The translations under genes and the position numbers were made by a program. A DNA stretch of 64,000 bases from Yamagishiella unicocca (Eukaryota > Chlorophyta > Chlorophyceae > Chlamydomonadales > Volvocaceae). The notes beneath the pieces were generated by a model. That model was not told the DNA's origin, did not search any database, and saw nothing but the letters and a program-made list of their open reading frames with translations. Every line of letters starts with the position of its first letter. The first letter of the stretch is position 1. The DNA lies in assembly GCA_003116995.1 (NCBI GenBank), contig BDSL01000042.1, positions 682,001 to 746,000 on the forward strand. The letters are read 5' to 3'. Of the stretch, positions 1 through 13,400 are shown piece by piece.

Positions 1-97
1 CTCATCGTCCCAGAGCTCGGCACCCGCCGGTGGTTTGCCTCCGTATTCAGCAGGGTTGGATTGCTGAAGAAGCCTGCAAATTCGTTCAAGAGATCGG
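1..97. other. Possible coding exon fragment at the window edge, strand unclear
   Basis: Both strands are open here and both could carry a splice site next to position 97. On the plus strand a consensus donor (gtaagt) follows. On the minus strand an acceptor (cttacag) precedes a frame that reads DLLNEFAGFFSNPTLL and then runs off the window. I recognise no family in either reading. The minus reading looks slightly more protein-like and the plus splice signal is stronger. Confidence 0.2.
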
Positions 98-1080
98 CTG
101 TAAGTGTTAACTTGTAACCTACTGCAGAGATAAACAGCTGTCGCGCAAGCTGCATGCATGTAGAAGCTTTGGACGCCGGTCAAAGCTATCCACCTGTGGT
201 GTCCAGCAGGTCGCCCTGCATCACGCACGCACAAAGGGAGCGTATGCGAGAGTCAATGCGTCGAAAAAGACCACGCATTCCGAGAGCAAGTTCTGGACCA
301 CAGCACATAGAATTGATTCCATTTCGGGGGGGTCAAGATTTTCAGGGGAGTGCGTATAGCTTGCGAGGTGACGGTCTCGGCGGCGTCTGGCAACACCGAC
401 GAGCGAATAGGGTCTACCTGCGAATTATGCCAACCATGACAGGGCTGTTCCCTATAAAACTTCAGATAACTGCGTAAGGCTTCCTTTCTAATGCGATTGC
501 TAGATCAAGGAAATGGATGCGCATGCGGCTTAAGAGGTTACGCACTGCAATCAAGGCAAGCCGCCGAAACATTCCGAACCAGTGAACCGAAGCAGAGGTA
601 ACTTCCCTTCAACAAGAAAGTTAATCATATACTGACCTGCATTGCTGCCGAGGATTGCAGCGGCATACAGCACAAGCACCGACAGCAACAAGCGCTCGAC
701 TGACATGGTTGCTCGACCTCACTGACTCAGCTGGCAAATAGGAGATCAATTATGAATCACAGCAGAGTCCATGAATTACGTATGAGCCGCCCTTTCTATG
801 AGCCCTAGACCTGTGCTGCACGTACGGCACGCCCACCAGTTCGCAACACAATGTTGTACCACTCAAACACCGTGACATTAGACAAGCCGCTGCCTGGGAA
901 ATCCTAATATGCGATGGTGGTCTGGAAAGTTGGAGGCGTGTGGAGTAGGAACCGGCCGGCTGAAATGAAGGAATGACGATCGGGTCTTTGGAAGAGGCAG
1001 GAAGCAAGGATACAAGAAAGGATGAATGTTACAGTAGTTGAGAAGACATGAAGATATGAAGCCATGATATGGAGCCATAG

Positions 1081-1590
1081 GCACACACGGCCGTACGCAC
1101 GGAGGCACTTGCACGAGTGCAGGGCAAGGCAAACAGCTACAGCGGGGTCCAGGACCAAGCGGACGGTCAGAGGTACTTGCACCATCGGACGTATTTGCGC
1201 GAGGGGGGGTTGGGGGGGGTGAAGCCCCCCCCTCCTGTCCGCGCCATGGAGGCCCTTGTGAACGACGCGTGGGTGAGAGGCGCTGGGTGGTGCGCCGACG
1301 GAGCCCCGGACTCGACGCGGTGACATGCCAATGAGACGACGGCCATGACCATCGGATGTATTTGCGCGAGGGGGGTGGGGTGAGGGGGTGGAGTGAGGGG
1401 GGGGGCTTCGCCACCGCGGGGGGCTCCTGTCCGCGCCATGGAGGCCCTTGCACGGCACACACGGCCGTACGCACGGAGGCACTTGCACGAGTGCAGGGCA
1501 AGGCGAACAGCTACAGTTGGGTCTGGGAGCGAGCGGACAATCAGAGGTACTTGCGCCATCGGACAAACTTGCGCGAGGCGGGTTCGAGGG
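1081..1590. repeat. Compound direct repeat, about 370 bp apart
   Basis: A block beginning cacacacggccgtacgcacg occurs at about 1083 and again at about 1456. Each is followed by a block beginning with catcgga and ttgcgcgagg (about 1184, 1350 and 1558) and by G-rich runs. The copies are imperfect. The 3' end runs into the dispersed repeat at 1580-1706, so the whole may be one transposon-derived unit that was partly duplicated in tandem. Confidence 0.6.
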
Positions 1591-1706
1591 AGACCCGTGG
1601 ATGCCCGAAAAAGAACCGTTTAAAACACAAATTTTGAGATGCATGCTGGAGAACTGGGTTAGGGATACTAAAGCCGAAGGTCGTAATATGACCTTTGGCG
1701 GCTAAG
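1580..1706 (+). repeat. Dispersed repeat family, copy 1
   Basis: This segment contains the blocks agacccgtggatg, aaagaaccgttta, gatgcatgctggagaact and a terminal ggcggcta. The same blocks in the same order occur at 32609-32710 (plus) and, inverted, at 29224-29339. The other two copies lie in introns. The spacing and edges suggest a short non-autonomous mobile element or the end of a larger one. No coding capacity is visible. Confidence 0.6.
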
Positions 1707-2371
1707 CTATAGCGGCTACGGCGAGACGAAAGGAAGCGAGGACACCGCGCGACGCACGGAAACTTTTCGCAGAACCGGTTCTGGGGCGTGAAGGTGCGGG
1801 ACAGGGGGGCAAAGCTAGCAGGCGCGGGGAGACGGGAGACCGGGGGGTTTGAGGGGGTGTATAAAAGCCGTTTTACGCAACGGGACAGAATAGTTGGCGC
1901 ATGGTCGTCGGACACCAATTTTGTGGGCGCATGCTGGAGCACTGGAACTGACTACCGGCAAACCTGTGGAGGCGGCCTGTCGGAGCTGTGTAAAAGGAAA
2001 GAAATAGAAAAAGAATAAGCAAAAGCGCGGTGACGTGCATTGGGCGCGGCGCGGCGAGTGGCGGTGCAGCCCGGCGCCCTGCCCGGATACCGACCGTTGT
2101 TACCGTAGCGGCGTGAGATGCCAGCAGCGAACGTCCTGGACCGTCCCGTGTCTTGAACCACGCCGCCATGCCGTGTGGGAAACTGCGTTAACAGCAAGGG
2201 TCGCAAACGCACGCACACAGCGGCAAAGCAAACCGGACAAGACATACAAAGTCTAAATGCCTAACGCGGCCGGAGGACCCACCTGGCCAGAGCGGAAGGC
2301 AGTTAGCGACGTCCGTCATCGCGAAGCATGCGTGAGGGGTAATGGCGAGAAGTGTTAGGACAGACGATGTG

Positions 2372-2423
2372 GTAACGACAGGCATCCAGTCGTCCAAACC
2401 CTAACGACAGGCATCCAGTCGTC
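2372..2423. repeat. Two-copy tandem repeat, 30-bp period
   Basis: The 22-mer with core acgacaggcatccagtcg occurs at 2372 and again at 2402. The function is unknown. Confidence 0.7.
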
Positions 2424-3832
2424 ATCAGGGTCCACAACTCCACATCTCAGCACATTTTAAAGCCCGTGGGAGACGCTGACTTACAGATCGCTAGGGCTTC
2501 GCAGGCAGGAAAAGACCTACGTAAGCACACAAGCACCGAAGACCTGGTGGATTATTTACAAATAAGACGTACAACGTAAAAAGCCGATCAGGAATGAGGC
2601 TTGGCCCTCTGACAGAGACCTCGCATAACATCCGCCACGTCGATGAGCGTCCCCTGCTCACTGCTATGCCACACACAGAACGCAGCTAGCAAACACTATT
2701 TTATTGGAGATGCAGGCACGGCATTGGAACCCGCCACACAGCAACTGACACATCCTGCTTTGGGTGCAAAGGGCTAAGCTTGCGAGGCTCAATGCAGGGG
2801 TCCCACAGACTGGCGCGGAACGTACCCAAAACCGGGAGCTATCTTGCAACCCTGTTCCCCACACCACCACCTAACGTTATAACATAAAGTACGAAACACG
2901 CATGTTTCACCTTAAAAAGGTTACTGGAATCATAGCATCTCAAAACATCTATGACCAAGCGAACCAACCAACAGAGTTACGTGATTGAACATTTTCCTGC
3001 GCCAGCAAACTCTCCACTGCATACACGACCAACAATACCAAAATCGTGCTGGCTCCTGTTCCAGTAACGGTGCAAGCATCAGCGAAAGACACCGACGCAG
3101 AGTCTTAGGACAGCAGCTGCGAAAGTAATACACAGCCGAACCGCGTTCTAGGGAATCACCACCCATGAGGGACTGTGCACGAGGCCAACAGACGTATCCC
3201 ATCCCCACCGTGCCCGTTGCAGCACCACGCCATTACGGAACAAAGGCCACGCGCTATCTAAAAAAACATCATCAGCACCGCCTGAAGGCGATTCCTTTGC
3301 AGTACCATCGTTAACACATTGCCGCGTGCGCAGGATGCCACGTCCCATGACATGACGTTTATGGCAGTAAGGGTGCTGGGTTTCTGGCTAGGACATCGAC
3401 TTATACTGCGTCGTGCCTGGCCGTCGCGGACGTGCCTGCCCCGCGGAATGCACGCTGGTATTGCCGCCATGCGCAAACATGGCAGCAATAACCTGGCGCA
3501 ATACCTTAAGTTCAATGTACAGTAAGTTCCCCGCTGCACCAAAAACCTACTATCGCTGCTCCAATGAGCACGCAAACATCGTAATCTTAATAGCAGCTAG
3601 GTACACACCGCTGGGTTTGGCGTATCACCGATCCTGCAAGCCGATCGGTCCCAAATGACACCAGGCTTGCTGAAGTACCCTACCCGCACGGCATCCCAAG
3701 GGACAAGAGACCATCATTATCGTTTCAACTATTAGGCACGCACAGGCCGCGCTCACAGCCGCCGTGTGCCACCATCAATACACCATCAATTCGCTTATGT
3801 GTTTTTTGGGGTTCCAAGCGGCGAAATGCCTA

Positions 3833-6800
3833 CTAAATGCTTTTGCGCAGGGCCTCGAGCTCTGCCAGCACGGTCTCAATGGCCGGCCGACGACTCGCGT
3901 CGTGGTCCATGCACGCATAGGCCAGGTCCTCGTAGGCCGACGGGCAGCCCGGCGGGAAGCGAAGACGGGCGCCCTGCGACAGAAGAACAAGGAACATGAA
4001 CCCTGTAAGCCTGGCCAGGAGGAAGTGGCGTGTGCTGCGAGCCACCCGACGCGAGACTGCTAACGCGTTTTGCCAAATCCTATGACTCTACATCAGGTGG
4101 GCATACCTGTGTGACTACCATGACGATGATCTGGCCATGGCGGAGCCCTGCCCAGGGGCGAGAGCTGGTGTAGAGCTGCCACAGGAGCACTCCCATGGAG
4201 TACACATCCGTGGCCTTGCTGATAACGCCATCACGCAGCGTCTCCGCTGGCATATGTGTCAGCTGTGGCAGTGGCGGGAAGGGGCAAAATGTGCGACGAC
4301 TTATCATGCAATTGACGGAAGGGAGCTTGGACATTGGTGGGAAGCGAATTGCCTAAACGACGAATTGGCCGGGCATTGGCCACGAGTTGACAGCCCCGCC
4401 CAGGACTCACCGTTCCGTAGTTGCGCGTCTGAATCTTTGTCCGAATATCCAGGTGTCGCGCCAGCCCGAAATCCGCGATCTGAATTTGGGGCGTTGCGGC
4501 GCGAAACGTAAAATTAAGACAGGTGAATCCAGGGCAATAATGCTCTCGAATCCAGGTCAGCTCTGGGCCTGGTTTCTCACCTTGGCGACGAAGTTGCGAC
4601 CGCCAATCGACGCCGTGGCCCCCGACGTGCAGAGCATGACATTCCACGCCGACATGTCGCCATGCACGATGTCCTTCGAGTGCAAGAAGCTCAGCGCGGA
4701 CGCCAGCTCCACGGCTGTCGCCAGAACGGCGTCCAGTCGCGGGCCGCTGTTCTCTATCGCGGGCGACATCCGGAGCCAGCCGCGGTCAATGGCATCCTGC
4801 ATGGATGTTGCAACACGCAGTCCACACGGTTTACGAAGGACTGGCTATAGGAAAGGGTTGGGCTGCTGGACTTCGGCCAGTCCAAGCAGCTGCCAGACGA
4901 GCAACGGAAGGCGTTTGCGGAGCTGGAGAGGGAGGACAGCCCGAAGAAAAGTAGAGAACTACATACGACCGCCACGCATCGCCTGAGGATCGGCTCAAGT
5001 AGTTGTTGACCCCAGGCTACTAACACAAAGGCTATCAGGCTACCAGCCAAGCGGTGTGGACTACTTCAAGCCCCGACCCCCCGCACCTGCAGACAGCCGC
5101 GGTCACAGTACTCCATGATGAGCCACGTCTGGTGGCGAATCAGAACTTCGTCATGGGCCCATTTCTCGCTATGGCTCGACGGCCCGCTATGAGCAGGCAG
5201 ACCCGAAGCCCCGCCAGCGTTTCCGCCTCCCTGGTGACTGCCGGGCGGCAGCAAGAAGGGGCTCATGTTGCTGTCGCGACCCGCATCGAAATCGTCGTAC
5301 GCCTCGCTGTCGTCCGTGTCACCATCGAGCGAGGCATCGGCTGCGCCGGTGGCTGCGCCGGCGCCGCACTCATCGCTGACAACTGGGCGCGCAGCAGAGG
5401 AGCGGCGTCGAGGCATCTGCGCCGTGCCGGTGGCTGCTTCCAAGTTGATGATCGCCCAACCGGCCTGGCTTGATGCCCGTGAGCGGCCTTGCGGAAGGGA
5501 CTGCGAGGCCAGGTCCTCGGTGGGACCAGCAGGCGCAGATGGCGAGGCGGACAGTGCTGAGGGTGTATTGAAGGCACCGCCCTCGGTCACCGGCGGCGTG
5601 GCAATGCCGGCGGGAGGCAAGCTCCTGGCGTCGGCGCTGCTACCAGCGGCAAATATGCTGACCTGCGCTGAGCTATCAGCAGCGGCGCGACTCGCGAGGT
5701 TCCCAGGAAGCCAGCCGCTGTCAGGCACACCGCCGACGCATCTGGCGCTGCCCTGGGCCTTGGGCAGAACGCACGGTGAGCCGCCGCTGATGGTGCCGCC
5801 GGTGCCCTCACCGCCACTGCCGCCGCCACTGCCGCTGCCAGCCATAACGCTGCTACTGCCGCCTACACCGCTGCCACTGGGGTTAGTTTGCGACGCGCAC
5901 GCTGTATCGTCACTGAAGTCCCCCAAGCAGCTCGCCTGGGCTCCAGTACCGCCCCGGCGCAGAGCGGCAATGGCAGCCGCAGACATATTGGCGGAGACGG
6001 CATGGGAGCTGCCTCCGGGCCCTATGATACGGCGGGCGCAGCGCAGTGTGGGGACGATATGCGGATGTCGGAGCTCCTTGCTGAGGATGGCCTCTATGGG
6101 CGGCGCAATGGACTCAGCGCCGGGAGGAAGCTCCTCATCGATGATCTGGAGGGCAAACAGAAAGTTCGGTTCAGCGAGCTGGGTCCAAGTGCCTGGCCTG
6201 TCGTGAGTAACTGATGTGGTACACGCTTAATCAGCCAAACGCCCCTGTCGCAATGCATGCCTTAGACGCCAGGTAGAAAGGTCAAGGAGCCTCTGATAAA
6301 TAAACCAAGCGCACGCGGTCTTCAGTAACGCACCTTGACGGCGACAGACGAGCCGTACCATGTGCCGTAGTAAACGCTGCCGTACGCTCCCTTGCCGAGC
6401 AGGTGGCCCATGGTAAGGCCGCTTATGCTTTCCGGCGGCTGCGACAATTCCTTGTCCTGGCTGTAGGATAACGACGTGACGGAGGAGTGTACCGTCGTCA
6501 ACCCCGCCGAAGCGTTGGCGGCCTTCAAGTCAGCGGCAGCCTTCGCCTCAGCCGCGGCGCGCTCTGCCTCAATTTTCACGGCGTCCTGCACACGCGGAAT
6601 AATACGAATGACTTGCGGTGTACTGGCGGGCCATGTCGCGATAAAACGTACAGATTCGCTCGTACGGATGGTCAGCATGGCATCTTACGGCAACCAGCTA
6701 CGCTGCGACACATGTAGCAAGGTGCGGCGAAGTGCTCGATACAAACGCTGCGACGCGCTTTTCCGCAGCTGATCATACCTGTAGGAGCATGAAGTAGAGT

Positions 6801-9028
6801 CTGTCAGGGCGACGCTGTGCTGCTTGCAGCTCCGTTTCAGGCGAGTCATCGTCCGCGTCAAACTCCTTTTTCGCAAGGACGGGAATGAAGGACGGCACGC
6901 CGATGGAGATTGACCCCTCGTCCAAATCCTCGCGGGATGCCGGTCTGAGGCAAGAAGAGGTCAGAATCGGGTTGTTTGGGGAGTTAACTGTGATACGCCC
7001 ACGCCCGCTTGCATGAGCCCCTCGTGCTTGCCTATCATGCTTTGGACTGCGTCCCTCAACCTGACATGGCCGCATGGATCCGCATCGAAAGCGATACAAA
7101 ATCTCCCATGAAGATTGTTAGGGTGGCGTTCGCAAGCGCTGCGCCCTTTGCGGACAAACACATAGCGGCATTAGCCCCAATAACTCATCCCGCAGCACCT
7201 GAAGGTGAGGAAGTAGCGGTGCTCGGCCGCCGTTGGCTTTTCGCCATGTCCCGCCTTGCCGGTAAGCTCCTGCACTACAACATCAGATAACCGCGCGGCT
7301 ACCTGAAACTCGCGCCCCCTATCGGCCGCTGCTTGATGCGCTTCCGTAGGCAGCATCGACCCATTCTTCTCATACAGCAATCGTGACAAGTAGCTGCCCT
7401 GTAGCGAGTCGCGGTCGATGCCTGCGGGTTGAACGCGTGGATACGCACGGTAAAATAGACACGAGGGTTACGTGTGTTACTACAAGAGGCCACACACACA
7501 AAGGACGTTTCGTCATCATCGTATGCTGACGCGATTAATACGCGAATGCGATTTATACAGAGCAGTGCTAATTCAAGGGAGTGACGATATGAATGAGCGA
7601 GCGCTTGACATCAGATGTCCCAATGACTGACGACGTGACAAGTCAGCAGGCTTCATTCCCTTCCGAGGCCACATCCAATCCGATCGAGCACGTAATACTC
7701 TTAACCCCACCTAGTGCCTTGCAGCAAGGATTGTTAACGAAAAGGATGCGCCAGCCAGGGGTGCTGGTGTCCAGGAGGGCCACGCAGTGGTCGAAGCAGT
7801 CGAGCGTGCGGCGCAGGTTGCCATAAGCAGCGGCCAGCGTGTTGTTGTCATGCGCGCGGAGCTGTGTAAAGCACAGGCACAGCGGTGGCACGTCAACACG
7901 TTGGTGTACGCTTCTAGGAAGTGGGGAAAACGGCCCGGTCCTGGAGGCCCGGCACGCTACGCGTGTACAACTGCAAGCACATGCCGTGGCGAAGCGCCTA
8001 CGCGAGCGCATACACCATATGCGGTATGGTGCGCCGTCGCCGCAATGCGCAAGCATACACCCCTGGCCGCACTCTAGTTCCTAGCGTGTGTACGTGCGTT
8101 ATGCGTTAACTTCCATTCAAACCTCTGTTTTCGACGGGACTGATTTGGAATTATACACTTCGCAATATATTACAATAGAGGTAAGAGCAGCGAAAAGCCT
8201 ACCTGCAGCGCTATGTCCTTCTCCAGGTGTCGCACAACAAGCTCGGCCAAATTGTTAAGCACAACGTAGCGCGACGCGTCGAACTCTCGTGGCTTGACGT
8301 CCGCAAAGCACCTGCATTGTTTAACCGCAAGGCGCCAAGGCATTATTTGCAAGTACATCAGGAAAAAAGTACATTAGGAAACATGTGTTTTGCTAGTACT
8401 GTTCAGCTCATACAGTACAGGATTAGCGCTCCACTCAGTCGCTTCCACAACTAAACACCACGGCATAGCCCCCTCCCCCCTTTAAACATAAACATACGCG
8501 ACCTACAGTGTTCCAATACGATGGCCATTCGAGGCGATAAGCGGTGTCCCACAGTAGAATCGTATCCCAGGGCCACTCTTAACCATGGCGTTATCGCAGA
8601 ACCTGCGCAAAACATGTTGTTTAAACGTGGCAAATTAGGACTGACGCACAAACTCTCGGGTACAACATGCGAAACACGGATTACAGAAGCAACTTGTCCA
8701 ACCGATAGCCCTTGCAAGCCATACCGGCGCACCTGGCGTCCTTGGTAGCGTCTGGAATGACCATGATCTGGTCGTTTTTGGAGGCCATGGTCCAGCCGCA
8801 GAAAGACCAGCGCCAGGGGAAGTCCCCGCGCTTGAAGGCACCCTCAGCATCCCGGATAAAGATTCGCCGGTCGTCAAAGAGCGCTACTAGTGCAGCGGGG
8901 GCCTCAAATATCGATTGTACCAGCTTCAGGATGGAAGCTATCTCCGGGTCCGGCGGCGCATCAATTGCCTCTGCGTCCATCTTCACACTCCCGGCATCCT
9001 TCAGTGCATTGATTGTGCGCAGCCGCAT
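3833..9028 (-). CDS. GAF-PAS-TKL protein kinase, 12 exons, 988 aa
   Basis: Exons from 5' to 3': 9028-8733, 8602-8507, 8311-8203, 7861-7711, 7421-7199, 6944-6779, 6585-6334, 6178-5087, 4796-4581, 4479-4411, 4262-4107, 3973-3833; all phases agree. Residues 1-167 form a GAF sensor domain (GPGIRFYCGTPL, then NLAELVVRHLEKDIAL). Residues 168-347 look like a PAS domain. A short Ala/Lys/Glu helix leads to the kinase. The kinase shows the glycine loop GKGAYGSVYYG (411-421), VAVK (Lys431), a helix-C glutamate in PIEAILSKELRHPHIV, hinge MEYCDRG, catalytic loop HGDMSAWNVM (Asp842, Asn847), DFG (870-872) and MPAE in place of APE. HGD instead of HRD makes it a non-RD kinase. A Ser/Gly/Ala-rich insert of about 250 residues sits before the hinge. 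All core catalytic residues are present, so it is probably active as a Ser/Thr or Tyr kinase; the ligand is unknown. The start is uncertain: the frame is open to an acceptor (ccgcag) near 9072, so a further 5' exon is possible. Confidence 0.85.
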
Positions 9029-10493
9029 CTCGTCGCATGGCGGCGGTGGTGGGCCACATACGTGGAACTGCGGCCATTATCACAATGATGTGGCGGGAGA
9101 GGGGCAATCTGATGGCTGATACACCACACACATGCTGCCAGCGTCCCAAGGTTTCGTGAAGCCGTGCAGAGCGTTAAATGCAGAAGGTGCGGATGATGTA
9201 CATGAGCCCCGAGTCCCTAGGGAACAACCCCAACCCCCCAGCGAGGATAGGTTTGGCAGTAGGCCAGTAGGAGGCAGGCCCGTGAGACATGCGTTTTGCG
9301 CACGGCCCCGTAACAGTGTGGTACCTCGTTGTAATGTTCGACCCTACGGGCGAGCATGATCAGGATGACAGCGGGGCTCTCACATGCAGCATTTCCCACC
9401 TGGTAAGGAAGACCTTGCTGCGGCGCCAATTCCGCCGCAACCTCAAACGGGTCAGTAGTGACAAAAGCCGAAACAGGCTTTGATTTCTCAGTGTTAAAGG
9501 TCCGTTCAGCGGAATATTGCTGCCCACCCTCGCCGGCAGGTGCTGCCGGCGCGCCACTTGTCGGAACCGCCTCGAGCGATTTTCCCCTTTTGCTTGTCTG
9601 TATTGTGAGGACGGGAAGAGTATGCAGTCAGAATTGCCCGCACATCAACGCGTGGAATAACGTGTTCCTCCGCCTTACCTCGTTCCGGGCCTCCAACGGC
9701 AATCCATACTTTGTGCTAGGCGAGTGACAACATGGAATGGAAACTTGGTTTCCCATCCTGAGTTAGCCTGGCTGCGATGTCCAACCTATGCCCGTCAAAA
9801 CAACGAGACGGCCATGCTGCGCCAGCAGTTCCCTGCTATTCGAAGGGCTGCGAAGTAGGTTCTAGCCAAAACCGCACGTAGCGCTTTTGGCACCAGGCGG
9901 ATGCCGTTCAGGACTCTTGGCGCAACGCGGTTGTGAAGTACAAAGGCACACTCGTCGGTCGTCGCGCACTATGCTACACTAAACCTCTGATCATGCCTTA
10001 TACATGCCTTTTGGCATTGAAAAGTTCGGTGAGGTACTTGTTATGAACTTGTTTGTCGTGAAAAAAACCAGGTGCTGTGAGTCCGTCCTAGGTGGCATGG
10101 GTGAAGAGCCTCGGCTGCTAATTTATATATGCGAAGGCATGTTTTTATCGCATCCGATGTGGGGCAGGGCGCATTTGCTCATTGCGGTGGGAAATGTACG
10201 ACATGTGCTCTCGACAAGCACTGGCAATATGCCAGGTCCAACCCGTCTATGTGTCGCCGCTCCCTCTACACGTAAAATCATGTTATGATTTGCTTTAGAA
10301 CCGTACTACCCGAACAATAGGAAAAGGATTAATTCTAACGTAGGACTTGCCGGACTGCCACAAAGGGCCACAAATATGTCGTAGATAGTAAACAATTCAA
10401 ATCATGTCGATGCATTAAGTGAGTCGCCGGGGCTCTCGTTGACCCGAGGTTGACCCGTGCCGGCCACGCGCCGAGGGACAGCCAGAAAGGAAC
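9029..10493. promoter_or_regulatory. Divergent intergenic region between kinase and PH-PLAT genes
   Basis: The two genes are transcribed away from each other, so this stretch should hold both promoters and both 5' untranslated regions. A TTATATAT run near 10123-10130 lies about 370 bp before the plus-strand start and is a weak TATA candidate. No other recognisable element is seen. A short first exon of the kinase could be hidden at its left end. Confidence 0.4.
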
Positions 10494-13400
10494 ATGGACT
10501 TTGGAGATGTGGACTTCGACAACCGCGAACCTTTGGGTCTCGGATTCGGGGAGGAACCAGAGGAAGAACAGGCAGCCATGTTGCGAGTGCCCAGCCTCCA
10601 AGCGTCATTGGACGGCGAACAACCTCTATCGTTCGATCCACCTGCCTCTGGCGGATCTTTTACAGCAATGGGTGGCGAGGTCGGTGCGCTGCAGGCGGAC
10701 CCATTTGCTCACGCCGAGTCTGTAGAACCCCCTTCCGAACCGTCAGGACTGTTGCGTCAAGCGAGCAGGTACGGATTCTTCCTGCCAAATTGATCGCCGG
10801 GGCGCGCTGCATAACATAGTGCTGGCTCTGAACATGCACGATTGTGAGGTTCAGGGATGCGCCGGAGCAGGAGTTTGGGTTATTTGCTGACACGGGTCCT
10901 ACAACAAGGTACGGCAGTGCTCAAATTCTGCCAAATAGGCAAGAAAACCAACGTGCGTGTGTCATATTGATTCAGGCCGCCATCAGCGTCTGGACGCCCG
11001 CCCTTGCCGCCAGGAAGGTTCTCTCCGCAGCCAGTACCACATGGTCTGCAGTCGACACCCACACGATCGCCGTCTTTGCAACGGCAAACCAGTGGTACCA
11101 GCAGCAAGATTGGCGGTAGAGATGGAAGCTTCGGCTTGGGTGCGAGCCCAGGCCAGACGAGGTAGATAGGCATAGCCAACAGGGCCCTTGCGACTTCTAT
11201 GAGCCACATGTGATGATTTAAAAGCACCTGCGTACGGGCTTCGTGTTTTGTGCAGGGTATACATCCAGCAAGCCTCCTCGCCGTCACCATCACCCATGAC
11301 GCCGGACAGCACCGCAAAGATCACGGGATCAGCGATGCCCCCAGGTGTTAACCATAGTCCAGGCAGTGCCAATTTTCGTCGCGTCAGCATAAGGTATGTT
11401 TCATTGGAAGGGCAATTACAATTGGTGGGGTATGCAAAGGCATTTAGGAATGTAAATGCTTCAGAGGCACGACACTGACAGTTACCTCTGGCCAATACAG
11501 GGAAAATCAAACAACCTATCCTACGCGTGTCTTGGCTACCGGTGACGTGTTTATCGAGGACACGCCCATAGATGGCCCGCTCATGTCGAAGGAGGAAGAA
11601 GAGGGGCTAGGAAAGAGCTTTCGCTCCGGTATTGTGCATGCTGGTTATCTTCACAAGCTCGTCGGGAAAACTCCTCTGGACGTTCATTGGAAAAAGTACT
11701 GGGTAAGTCAAGGCCGCAAGCTGCAGGATTACACCGTATCAAGCATGACTCAAGTAGATAGATACGCACATTTATGTATATCTTACATCAAGCCTCGTGC
11801 GAAGCGGTGCACGGGCCCATCTGCATTCAGTCGTTCGGGTGGAATATGCCTATGTATTGGCACCCTATTGCGCCAGGTGCCTAACCCGTGCGGAAAAAAT
11901 GAATCTACGGACGCGTGTGTGCGTTGCCTGACGGCAGACGCTTATGCGATAAAAATTGGAGGAAATGGCACCGTCCAAAACCAGTCGTCAGCCACCATTA
12001 CGTCAAGCCCAACCCCAATAGGCAACGAGCTGACGATGTAGCGTTCCTACCAAGCGAGTCAACTGCCTTCCGGCACATAACTCAAACTGCTATATCCCTT
12101 TATCTCAAAGGAACTTGCAATAAACGCATCTAGTGCTGGGCAGCAGCGTAACGCTCAGCAACGACGTCCCAGTTGATCAGCTTCTCCATGAAGGTGGTTA
12201 TGTAGTCTGGGCGGCGGTTCTGCACGTCGATGTAGTAAGCGTGCTCCCATACATCAACAGTCAGGATCGGGGTCTTGCCCTCCACCACGGGGTTGACGGC
12301 GTTGGGCGACTTGCTGATGCTGAGCTTGCCTGACTTGTCAGCGTTCAACCACGCCCAGCCCGAACCGAACTGGGTCATGCCGGCAGCCTTGAACTCCTCC
12401 TTGAACTTGTCAAGGCTGCCAAAGTCGCGCGCGATCGCCTCGGCCAGCTTTCCGGTCGGGGCACCGCCACCATTCGCCTTCATGCTCTCCCAGAAGAAGG
12501 TGTGGTTCCAGACCTGGGCGGCGTTGTTGAAGACCGGCGTAGGGTTGCCACCGTTCCAGCTGGCGAGCACGATCTCCTCAAGGCTCTTGCCGTCTAGAGG
12601 GGTGCCAGCGATCTGCTTGTTCATGTTGTCCACATACGCGCGGTGGTGCTTGCCCCAGTGGAATTCCAGAGTCTGCTTGCTCATATGAGGCTCCAGGGCA
12701 TCCAGAGCATACGGAGGAGACTTCAGCTCCAGCGCGGCCTTGGTGACCACAGCGCGGCGGCCCGCGGCAGGGCGCACGCGACGCTGGCCGGCAATAAGGC
12801 TCGAGGCCTGTGCCTTCATAGCGAGGGCCATCTTAATGCTTTAGATGAAAAACAAGAGCACAATAGTAAAAAAGTTGAGTTGAGTTGTGGAAATTCCGAT
12901 CTCGTTGTGGAAAGGACATCCAGAGAACTGTCTGTACGGCGAAACCAACCACCGACCTGGAGCCACGCTTTTCTCTTCGCGGGACACAATTGGATAGCAC
13001 CAAGCTGATAATTAACATCAATTTGTATGGATCTTTTGCTTTTGCATTCGTTCTGCAGTTCTATATTTCCGAGGACAGGCTTTACTACACGGCGAACGAG
13101 AAGAACGCCACGAGAGTTCGGTATATTTGCCTCGATCGCGTTCCTGTACGCCCACTTCCACACAGCAGAACACCGCGCAAAGGATGGGTCGCGACGGTTC
13201 CAGATATCGCCATCGCGCTCGTCGACCCCGTGTAAGGACGCCTGGCAGATGCATGGGGGCAGAAGCACAATCATCAGTTGTTGCACAAATTGTTGTCTTG
13301 CGGTGTGCTATGAGCGCCGACGACGTAACCTACGCCTTCGTGATTTCCCGCATCTGATACACGCCACCGTGATTTCCCCCGCGCGACGATACGCAGGAAC

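Larger units (their letters stand above)
98..3832. other. Gene-poor, repeat-bearing region
   Basis: I find no open frame here that joins to neighbours through splice sites or shows a recognisable family. The longer open frames at 878-1644 simply follow the local repeats. Apart from the repeats listed separately (1081-1590, 1580-1706 and 2372-2423) I see nothing definable. The stretch includes the 3' flank of the kinase gene, but I found no TGTAA polyadenylation signal close to that gene's stop. Confidence 0.4.

Noticed and set aside
5265..6206. 313-codon plus-strand frame
   Set aside because: Antisense shadow of the GC-rich kinase exon 5087-6178, whose minus-strand reading is in phase with kinase motifs on both sides.
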